A DNA stretch of 64,000 bases from Spartobacteria bacterium (lineage in GTDB: Bacteria; Verrucomicrobiota; Verrucomicrobiia; Chthoniobacterales; UBA10450): the NCBI GenBank assembly GCA_003167365.1, contig PMTM01000006.1:578391-642390 (forward strand), read 5' to 3'. The notes under the pieces were generated by a model, which saw only the letters and a list, made by a program, of their open reading frames with translations, was not told the DNA's origin and did no database searches. How positions within the stretch are numbered: the stretch's first letter is position 1; each line of letters begins with the position of its first letter. Positions 57,732-64,000 of this stretch are shown here, piece by piece. A program made the position numbers and the translations under genes.

Positions 57732-58498
57732 ACGAGCAAACTCCAGATCCAGCATTGCGCATTCGCCAGGGAATGGATTACGGCGAGCACGGAGATGTGC
57801 AGGAGGTTCATGCCGCCATCCAGCGCGAAAAGCTCGAGCCGCGCGTCGGGCTCGAGCCGCTCTCGATGTGGTTGATCGTCGTTTACGGGCTCGCCGTTTT
57901 CTTTGGCGGCGCATATCTGGGACGCTATTCGGGAAACTTTAGCGGTGATGGACTTGATCCACTCGGCGGTCCGCCGCCTGCAAAAAAAGGAGCGAGCACG
58001 CAAGGTCCCGAACAACAAGCGGAGCTTTCGCCGCATGATCGCGGCAAGAAAGTTTTTAACGCGAACTGTGCGGTGTGTCATCAAGCCACGGGACTCGGCT
58101 CGCAAAGCCAGGGATATCCACCGCTCGCCGGTTCCGAATATACGAGCGGTGGCTCGCGTCGTAATGCCATGATCGTGATGAAAGGCTTGCAAGGCCCGCT
58201 TACGGTTAAAGGTCAAAAGTTCGGCAGCGCGGTCATGCAACCATGGGAAACTCTCGGCGATCAAAAAGTCGCCGATGTGCTTACTTATGTCCGCAGCGAG
58301 TGGGGAAACACCGGCGGTCCGATCACGCGTGAGCAAATCGCCGCGTTGCGAAAGGAACTTGCCAGCCATCCCGCTTCCTTCACCGAGCCTGATATCCAAG
58401 CGGTTCCGCCGGACGCGGAACTTCCGGGCGGCGAACAAGGCACCGCACCGCCAAAACCGGGCGAGCAAGCGAAACCCGGTGCGCCGCCCAAGAAATAA
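57728..58498 (+). CDS. CcoP-like monoheme cytochrome c
   Basis: 256 aa. The N-terminal part (GMDYGEHGDVQEVHAAIQREK) precedes a membrane helix (about 47-63). One heme site, CAVCH, lies at 114-118, and the cytochrome fold ends with VADVLTYVRSEWGN. Real CcoP has two hemes, so this one is simpler. The last 45 residues are Pro/Gly-rich. It closes the cluster; an interspersed repeat follows after 4 bases. Confidence 0.88.
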   Translation: MNEQTPDPALRIRQGMDYGEHGDVQEVHAAIQREKLEPRVGLEPLSMWLIVVYGLAVFFGGAYLGRYSGNFSGDGLDPLGGPPPAKKGASTQGPEQQAELSPHDRGKKVFNANCAVCHQATGLGSQSQGYPPLAGSEYTSGGSRRNAMIVMKGLQGPLTVKGQKFGSAVMQPWETLGDQKVADVLTYVRSEWGNTGGPITREQIAALRKELASHPASFTEPDIQAVPPDAELPGGEQGTAPPKPGEQAKPGAPPKK

Positions 58499-58502
58499 TC
58501 GG

Positions 58503-58530
58503 GTCATCCCGAGCCGAGCGAGGGACCTCA
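58503..58530. repeat. Single interspersed repeat copy after the respiratory cluster
   Basis: A 28-base copy begins GTCATCCCGAGCC and ends GGGACCTCA, 4 bases after the last cytochrome gene. No inverse copy is nearby. Confidence 0.8.
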
Positions 58531-58576
58531 CTAACGCTCTTTTGATTACGCAACTCTCGCTGTGGGCAAGCGAGAA

Positions 58577-61438
58577 TTACGCGAGCGCATCCGCAATCAA
58601 CTCGGCCATGTGTTTCGGATGCGTGGCCGAGAGATCTCCGATCTGATGCCGGCAACTCGTGCCCGATGCAACCAACGTCCCGGACGGTTGATTGTCGATC
58701 TTCCGCAGTAGATCTGCGGCCACCTGAACCGAGAGTTCGTACTTTTCCGCGAACATTCCGAACGCGCCGGCCATGCCGCAGCAGCCAGTGTCGAGCAGAG
58801 TCGCTGTGCGTCCCGGCAATCGCTCGACCAATCGCGCCATGAATCCGGTATTCAGCAAAGACTTCGCGTGACAATGCGCATGAATCGTGATGTGCTCCGG
58901 TCGATTCTGAAAACGAAGCGCATCCGGTTCGCGCGCGAGCAGATCGTCGATAAATTTTTCGAACAAAAAACAGTGCTTCGCCACGTCCTCCGCGTTCGCG
59001 ATTTTTAACTCGCGATAATCTTCGACGAACATCGAGTAGCACGACGGCTCGAGAAAAAGGATGGGCGTTGCTGATGGTTGAGAGTTGAGAGCCGAGAGTT
59101 GTGGGGACAAAGAGTGCAGAAGATTGACGTTGTGTTTTCCAAGCTCCACGGCGGCTTCGAGATTTCCCTGACTAAACGCCGGCCGGCCGCAGCATTGTCG
59201 ATCGTGCGCGAGCGTAACTTCGAAGCCGAGTGCTTCGAGAACTTTCACCGCCGCGATCCCAATGTGCGGCTCGTTGTAACGCACAAACGTATCGTCCCAC
59301 AAAATGACTCTGCCTCTGGTAGGGACGCCGCGCTGCGCCGACCCTACCTTTCGTCTTGCAAACCAGCGATCGAATCGCTCGCTCGTGTAATGCGGAAGGG
59401 TGCGTTTCGCCGAGAGCCCGAGCGCTTTCTCCATGATGGCGCGCAACGGCACAAAATCGATAATCGCATTTGTCAGCACCGGCATCGCGCAGCCGAGTTG
59501 CCCGAGTAGATCGACATTGCTCAAGACTCGCTCGCGCAAAGGCAGACCGTCGCGCCGATGGCGGGCGTAAAGCAGTTCCGTCTTGAGCAAAGCCAGGTTT
59601 ACGTTCGACGGACATTCCGGCGTGCAACCTTTGCAGGAGAGACAATTGCTCAACGCCGCATCGAGTTCATCAGAGCGCAACGGATCGTGTCCGTTCGCGC
59701 GCAACTCTAGCGCGGCGCGAATAATGTTTGCGCGTCCGCGCGTGGACATGATCTCTTCGCCGGTCGCGAAAAACGTTGGGCACATCATCGGTGCGTCCTT
59801 GCGGCAGCCGCCGCAGCCGTTGCATTGCTCAAGATTGCCGATGAACGAGCGGTCTTTGAACGCGAACGCAAGGACCGGCTCGAACGGCAAATTGATCGGC
59901 CGCTCGAAATTGTCCCGCAAATGATTGTCGATCTTATGTCGACCATCGCTAAGAATTTTTCCGGGATTAAAAATGTTTTTCGGGTCGAATATGCGTTTGA
60001 TCTCACGCATCGCGCCGAGCAATTCGTCACCGAGTTGTTCGCGCATGTATTCCGTGCGCGCGATGCCGACGCCGTGTTCGGCCGACAACGAACCTTTGAA
60101 TTGCTTAACAAGAGCCGAAGTTTGATCCGCAACTTGTCGGAATTTTTTCAGATCGGCGGCGCTGTGCAGATCGATCACCGGTCGAACGTGCAGCAAACCA
60201 GCGGCGGCATGTCCATAGTAGGAAGCTTCGAGTCCGAGCGGCCGCATGATCGATTCCAAACCTCTGACGTAATCGGGTAATTGCGCCGGACGCACTGCAG
60301 CGTCTTCAATAAATGCGACGGGTTTGGCTGGCCCGACGCATCCGGTCAAAAGAGAAAGGCCGGCTTTGCGCACCGACCAAACCAAATTCATTTCGCGTAC
60401 GTCGCGGAAGAGTACTGTGCGCAATCCGAGATTTCGCGATTGCAAGATCGCTAATCGCTCGGCGACATCTTCGTAGAATTCGACAATCAATATCGCTTTA
60501 CACGGCTTGGCGTCGAGTTCCATCAAGTCCCGCGCGGCCTGGAAAAGAAGCTGGCCCTTCGTTTGTTCAAGCAATGGGCGATCGATGTGTTCGATCGCGG
60601 ACGGTTTAAGATCAAGCAGCGCAACCGTGGCTTGCATCGCCTCATCGATCGACGCGAAGAAGATGAGCCCGAGTCCTTTTTCAAGCGGCAGGGGAGAAAT
60701 CTTTAGTTCCGCCGAGAGAATCGCGGCGAGTGTTCCTTCGCTGCCGGCGAGAATGTCGGTGAGAGTGTTCGGCGCACGAAGAAACCGTTCGACGCCGTAA
60801 CCGGGCCAGCGTTTCAACAATCCCGGCGGCCAACGCTCCGCCATTTCGGCAGCGTGCCCGCGAACGAGATTCTCGATCGTGTCGCGTTCGGCCCGCAATG
60901 ATTCATGAGCCGGTCCAATGTTTGCGGTGCGACCGTCCGCCATCACGATTTCCAGAGAGACAACATGATCGGCAGTCGTCCCGTAAACTGGAACGTGCGC
61001 GCCGGAAGAATTGTTTGCGATCATTCCGCCGAGTGTCGCGCGTGAACTCGTCGCGACATCCGGCCCAAAGCAAAATCCGTGCGGTTTGAGAAACGCATTC
61101 AACTGATCGAGCACGACACCGGCGCCGACGCTCACGGTGCGATTGTCGATGTTGAGATCGGTGATCTGGCGGTTGTAGCGCGAAAAATCGACGATCAATC
61201 CTTCGCCGATCGCGTTTCCGACAAGACTCGTCCCCGCGCCGCGAGGCGTGACCGAAACGCTCGCATCAGCGGCCGCACGAATCACGGCGCTCGCTTCTTT
61301 TGCGTTGCGTGGAAACGCCACCCCGTCCGGCTTGATCTGATAGATCGACGCGTCGGTCGCGTAAAGATTGCGCGTCAGCTCATCGAACCGAACGTCGCAA
61401 GCGGTGGCGGCGATTGTTTTCTTCTCAGCCGAAGTCAT
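58577..61438 (-). CDS. FAD-linked oxidase fused to a CCG iron-sulfur domain (YdiJ-like)
   Basis: 953 aa. N-terminal FAD_binding_4 domain with TPRGAGTSLVGNAIG near 63-77 and the C-terminal oxidase part with KGSLSAEHGVGIAR. Two ferredoxin-type clusters follow (CNGCGGC with CP, and CLSCKGCTPECP). Two CCG domains (RQCCGRP, DTGCCGMAG) close it. The architecture is that of YdiJ and related D-2-hydroxyacid dehydrogenases. The substrate is probably D-lactate or 2-hydroxyglutarate-like, which is inference. One heptad repeat is inserted in frame (59078-59098). Confidence 0.9.
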   Translation of the reverse strand: MTSAEKKTIAATACDVRFDELTRNLYATDASIYQIKPDGVAFPRNAKEASAVIRAAADASVSVTPRGAGTSLVGNAIGEGLIVDFSRYNRQITDLNIDNRTVSVGAGVVLDQLNAFLKPHGFCFGPDVATSSRATLGGMIANNSSGAHVPVYGTTADHVVSLEIVMADGRTANIGPAHESLRAERDTIENLVRGHAAEMAERWPPGLLKRWPGYGVERFLRAPNTLTDILAGSEGTLAAILSAELKISPLPLEKGLGLIFFASIDEAMQATVALLDLKPSAIEHIDRPLLEQTKGQLLFQAARDLMELDAKPCKAILIVEFYEDVAERLAILQSRNLGLRTVLFRDVREMNLVWSVRKAGLSLLTGCVGPAKPVAFIEDAAVRPAQLPDYVRGLESIMRPLGLEASYYGHAAAGLLHVRPVIDLHSAADLKKFRQVADQTSALVKQFKGSLSAEHGVGIARTEYMREQLGDELLGAMREIKRIFDPKNIFNPGKILSDGRHKIDNHLRDNFERPINLPFEPVLAFAFKDRSFIGNLEQCNGCGGCRKDAPMMCPTFFATGEEIMSTRGRANIIRAALELRANGHDPLRSDELDAALSNCLSCKGCTPECPSNVNLALLKTELLYARHRRDGLPLRERVLSNVDLLGQLGCAMPVLTNAIIDFVPLRAIMEKALGLSAKRTLPHYTSERFDRWFARRKVGSAQRGVPTRGRVILWDDTFVRYNEPHIGIAAVKVLEALGFEVTLAHDRQCCGRPAFSQGNLEAAVELGKHNVNLLHSLSPQLSALNSQPSATPILFLEPSCYSMFVEDYRELKIANAEDVAKHCFLFEKFIDDLLAREPDALRFQNRPEHITIHAHCHAKSLLNTGFMARLVERLPGRTATLLDTGCCGMAGAFGMFAEKYELSVQVAADLLRKIDNQPSGTLVASGTSCRHQIGDLSATHPKHMAELIADALA
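59078..59098. repeat. Heptad array inside a coding region
   Basis: TTGAGAG, TTGAGAG and CCGAGAG in tandem. On the coding strand this 21-base stretch stays in frame and adds about seven residues (SALNSQ-like) to the oxidoreductase in a loop between the FeS and CCG domains, where length should matter little. Confidence 0.8.
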
Positions 61439-61468
61439 CTTATCCGCGCCAATCTGCGTAATCCGCGG

Positions 61469-62542
61469 CTATAATAAAGGCATCTGTGCATCTGCCGGGC
61501 TATCCTCGGCGAAACGGACACCAACGCCGATGAGCCGGACGGGTTTGCCGGTGCGGGCAAACGCTTCGGCAAGGAGTCCGCGGAAATCCGGTAGATTCGG
61601 CGTGAGTCCCGCGCGCTCGGCGGTGGTGCGCGTGAAATCGTTGAACTTCAGTTTCACGAAAATCTTTGTCACGGATCGCGTCGCTTCTTTCTGGGCGAGG
61701 TCGGCCATCATTTCTTGAAATAGCTCCTCCAGTTTTTCTTCGCATTGTTCGAGCGTCGTCAGATCGATCGTGAACGTTTCCTCTGTGCTGAGCGACTTAC
61801 GCGGGCGATCCGGTTCAACCGGACGTTGATCGATCCCGCGGCAGAGATCGTAGAGCTCGATCCCGAATTTTCCGAAAAGATCGACAAGTTCCGGACGCGA
61901 GAAACGTTGCAGCTCACCGCATGTTTTGACGCCGAGCTCTTCCAGCTTCCGTTCGGTTTTTTCTCCGATGCCCCAAATCTTTCGCACCGGCAATTTCTCC
62001 ATGAACTCCGGCACTTGTTCCGGCGTGACTTCGAGTTGGCCGTTGGGTTTGTTCATCTCGCTTGCGATCTTCGCGATCAGTTTGTTCGGACCGATCCCCG
62101 CGGACGAAGTGAGTTTCGTTTTGCGAAAGATCATTCCGCGTATCACCTGTGCGAGGGGCGCCGGCGCGCCGGGGTGTTCGCTCACATCGAGATACGCTTC
62201 GTCGAGCGAGAGCGGTTCAACCAATGACGTGAAACGGTGCAGCATTTCGCGAATGACTGCGGCTTCGCGCCGGTAAACGTCGAACCGCGTCGGCAACACG
62301 ATCAGGTCCGGGCAGCGTTGCAGCGCCATGAAAGTGGGCATAGCCGAGCGCACCCCGAACTTGCGCGCTTCGTAGTTGCACGTGGTCAGGACGCCGCGCC
62401 GATCGCGCGCGCCGCCCACGCCCACCGGTTTACCGCGTAACGACGGGCGGTCGCGCACCTCGATCGCCGCGTAAAAGCAATCCATATCGAGATGGATGAT
62501 GGCGCGGGACTTCGCTTCATTGTGCACACTGAAATCTTGCAC
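61469..62542 (-). CDS. dinB: DNA polymerase IV
   Basis: 357 aa, GTG start at 62542. Y-family signatures are present: HLDMDCFYAAIEVRD near residue 17 with the first catalytic Asp, and LSLDEAYLDVS near residue 112 with the second Asp and Glu pair. The little-finger domain ends the protein; a terminal beta-clamp motif is not clear. It performs translesion synthesis under DNA damage. A 7-bp inverted repeat TTGTGCA/TGCACAA (62520-62544) overlaps the start and may be an operator; the SOS box of this phylum is not known to me. Confidence 0.95.
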   Translation of the reverse strand: MQDFSVHNEAKSRAIIHLDMDCFYAAIEVRDRPSLRGKPVGVGGARDRRGVLTTCNYEARKFGVRSAMPTFMALQRCPDLIVLPTRFDVYRREAAVIREMLHRFTSLVEPLSLDEAYLDVSEHPGAPAPLAQVIRGMIFRKTKLTSSAGIGPNKLIAKIASEMNKPNGQLEVTPEQVPEFMEKLPVRKIWGIGEKTERKLEELGVKTCGELQRFSRPELVDLFGKFGIELYDLCRGIDQRPVEPDRPRKSLSTEETFTIDLTTLEQCEEKLEELFQEMMADLAQKEATRSVTKIFVKLKFNDFTRTTAERAGLTPNLPDFRGLLAEAFARTGKPVRLIGVGVRFAEDSPADAQMPLL

Positions 62543-62667
62543 AACGCAGGTGGATCGTCCGCTTTTGGGGCGATGTTATTCTAAACAACGCGCTCTGATG
62601 CAGATTGCATCAGTGTCCGTATTCTGGAACATAGCCGAAGCGCATTTGCGCCTTAAGAGAAACCAAT

Positions 62668-63636
62668 ATGCCTACAACGCTCGAGGCCGTTCGTCCGATC
62701 GAACTGGCCGATATACAACAAGCGCGGAAGAGAATCGCACAAACCATCTTGCGAACGCCGCTGGTCCGTCTTGAACTAGGACCGGACTTTCCCGACATCC
62801 GCCTCAAACTCGAGAACCTGCAGCCGATCAACGCTTACAAACTGCGCGGCGCCGCCAATGCAGTGGCGATGTTGTCCGAGTCCGAGCGCAAGCGCGGGGT
62901 ATGGACGATCAGCGCGGGAAATGCGGGACAGGGCGTCGCCTACGCGGCAAGACAAGCCGGCATTCCGTGCAGTGTTGTAGTGATCGAGACCGCGCCGGCG
63001 TCGAAGATCGAGCGGATGCGCGCGCTTGGAGCGAAACTCATCCTGGTGCCGTACGAAGTTGCATGGAAGGCACTTCAGGATCGTTCGTTTCCGGATGTTG
63101 ATGGCACATTTGTGCATCCATTTGATGATCATAATTTCATCGCCGGTCATGCCACCATGGGTCTTGAGATTCTGGAAGATGCGCCCGACACGGTTGCGGT
63201 CATCGCGAGCATTGGCGGCGGCGGACTCATCGCCGGCGTTGGCAGCGCAATCAAAGCGCTTAGGCCGGAGATCAAGATTTGGGGCGCCGAACCGGAAACG
63301 GCCGCGCCCGCCGCGCTCTCGTTTGCCAAAGGATCACCGCAAGAGTTCAAGGATTGGAAAGCATCATTCGTTGATGGCGCCGGTGGCCGCAGCGTTTTCC
63401 CGCGCATGTGGGAGCGAATGAAACCAATCGTGGATGGCTACATCGTCGTCAGTTTGGACGAGACGAAAAAAGCGATGCGTTTGATGGCGGAAAAAACGCG
63501 AATCATTTCCGAAGGCGCGGGCGCGTTGCCGCTTGCCGCCGCCTTGACCGGTAAAGCCGGCCAAGGTCCGATCGTGTGCGTCGTTTCCGGCGGCAACCTT
63601 GATCTGAAGAAATTCTGCGAGCTTATCGCGACCTGA
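62668..63636 (+). CDS. PLP-dependent threonine/serine dehydratase-like
   Basis: 322 aa, the size of catabolic or serine racemase-like enzymes without ACT domain. The PLP lysine is in NAYKLRGAANA near residue 57. The phosphate loop GGGGLIAGVGSA lies near residues 186-197. CVVSGGNLD near the end is the family C-terminal signature. It probably deaminates threonine to 2-oxobutanoate or serine to pyruvate. Other activities of the fold cannot be excluded. A heptad-rich repeat follows 4 bases after the stop. Confidence 0.88.
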   Translation: MPTTLEAVRPIELADIQQARKRIAQTILRTPLVRLELGPDFPDIRLKLENLQPINAYKLRGAANAVAMLSESERKRGVWTISAGNAGQGVAYAARQAGIPCSVVVIETAPASKIERMRALGAKLILVPYEVAWKALQDRSFPDVDGTFVHPFDDHNFIAGHATMGLEILEDAPDTVAVIASIGGGGLIAGVGSAIKALRPEIKIWGAEPETAAPAALSFAKGSPQEFKDWKASFVDGAGGRSVFPRMWERMKPIVDGYIVVSLDETKKAMRLMAEKTRIISEGAGALPLAAALTGKAGQGPIVCVVSGGNLDLKKFCELIAT

Positions 63637-63639
63637 GAC

Positions 63640-63719
63640 GAAATCGGAAAGCTGAAAACGGAAATCCGTTGTCGTCTCAACCTGCTCTCAGTTGTCCGCT
63701 GTCAGTTTTCAGCTTTTCC
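63640..63719. repeat. Two facing heptad arrays forming a stem between convergent genes
   Basis: GAAATCG, GAAAGCT, GAAAACG and GAAATCC run from 63640 to 63667. TCAGTTG, TCCGCTG, TCAGTTT and TCAGCTT run from 63688 to 63715. The segment 63646-63659 pairs with 63705-63719 with one bulged T. It lies between the stops of the dehydratase and the MATE gene and may stop transcription from both sides. Confidence 0.75.
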
Positions 63720-64000
63720 TAAATGGCGGTCGCGCTCCCTTGGACAAAACTTTCAGTTTCATCAAAGTTTAGTTTCTTGCGCAACTCGTGGCGCAGGAGC
63801 CAGAGATTGACGCACATCTGAATCAACTGCGATACGACCGACAAATACCAGAGCTGCTTTAGTTGGAATCCGGGGGTACGAGCAAGCAGAATGGCGGGAA
63901 GGGCGAAAAGGCCCAGGCGCGTCATCGAACTGAAAAGTGGCGGCCAGGTATTGCCGATTCCCTGGAAAATGCTCGAGCTCGTGAAGACAATTCCCGCCGC
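63719..64000 (-). CDS. MATE family efflux transporter, C-terminal part (runs off the window)
   Basis: 93 codons are visible, and the frame remains open at the right edge. SIFQGIGNTWPPLFSSMTRL is the typical helix and loop of MATE proteins before the last helices, and LWYLSVVSQLIQMCVNLWLL is the final helix. The end is a soluble tail. It would export drugs or metabolites using a sodium or proton gradient. The start lies outside the window. Confidence 0.8.
   Translation of the reverse strand, partial: AAGIVFTSSSIFQGIGNTWPPLFSSMTRLGLFALPAILLARTPGFQLKQLWYLSVVSQLIQMCVNLWLLRHELRKKLNFDETESFVQGSATAI

Noticed and set aside
55297-58498. Annotation as an ordinary cbb3-type cytochrome c oxidase.
   Set aside because: The CcoN-like subunit lacks every CuB ligand, the Tyr and the heme b3 His. 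The NO reductase or NO dismutase alternatives also need His ligands at the same places.

Overview
The window looks like a chromosomal contig from a soil-type member of the Verrucomicrobiota, most likely the Chthoniobacterales / Candidatus Udaeobacter group. This is an inference from gene content: an ECF sigma factor paired with a Ser/Thr kinase, a secreted protein with a GIALVEVY-type C-terminal domain that I associate with this phylum, an alternative complex III operon, and many dispersed short repeats. It was not tested by phylogeny. Base composition is GC-rich, and genes are closely packed on both strands. I see no rRNA, tRNA, CRISPR array, prophage or intact insertion sequence.

Layout. 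1-3.6 kb: a membrane Ser/Thr kinase and its sigma factor (minus). 3.6-8.0 kb: folB-argH-Nudix-tatC-pilD (plus). 8.0-13.9 kb: lipid and envelope genes (LpxL-like acyltransferase, nagA, MGDG-synthase-like glycosyltransferase, YihY, amidase). 14.0-22.1 kb: secreted proteins of unknown function, an APC permease, a frameshifted isoprenylcysteine methyltransferase, an L,D-transpeptidase and a GT39-like membrane glycosyltransferase. 22.2-28.7 kb: glgX, an attachment-protein homologue, a ribosome hibernation factor, two unrecognised genes and ftsH. 28.9-36.9 kb: a giant ABCG-type transporter, an M24 peptidase, a YugP-like protease, and a sigma / anti-sigma / dead HtrA-like operon. 37-44.6 kb: ligA, a sugar kinase-MurQ fusion, two tiny membrane proteins, an active HtrA and an ankyrin-L,D-transpeptidase fusion. 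44.7-46.4 kb: a lysine 2,3-aminomutase followed by gene remnants. 46.7-58.5 kb: the respiratory cluster. 58.6-64 kb: an FAD/FeS oxidoreductase, dinB, a PLP-dependent dehydratase and the end of a MATE transporter.

The respiratory cluster is the most interesting part. Alternative complex III (ActA-F) is followed without a break by a small membrane protein and three genes that look like a cbb3 oxidase (CcoN-, CcoO- and CcoP-like). The CcoN-like protein aligns at nearly constant spacing with real CcoN. It has lost all three CuB histidines, the active-site tyrosine and the heme b3 ligand, yet it keeps both ligands of the low-spin heme b. The module therefore should not reduce oxygen in the usual way and may be an electron-transfer partner of complex III.

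At the DNA level, the 11-mer TTGTCGATCTT occurs exactly twelve times, in several reading frames and between genes, including one hairpin made of two facing copies. This resembles a DNA uptake sequence or another genome-wide signal. Degenerate seven-base tandem arrays occur at five loci, and a second interspersed inverted-repeat family also occurs at five loci. Cell-wall recycling and remodelling recurs through the window (nagA, kinase-MurQ, amidase, two L,D-transpeptidases).
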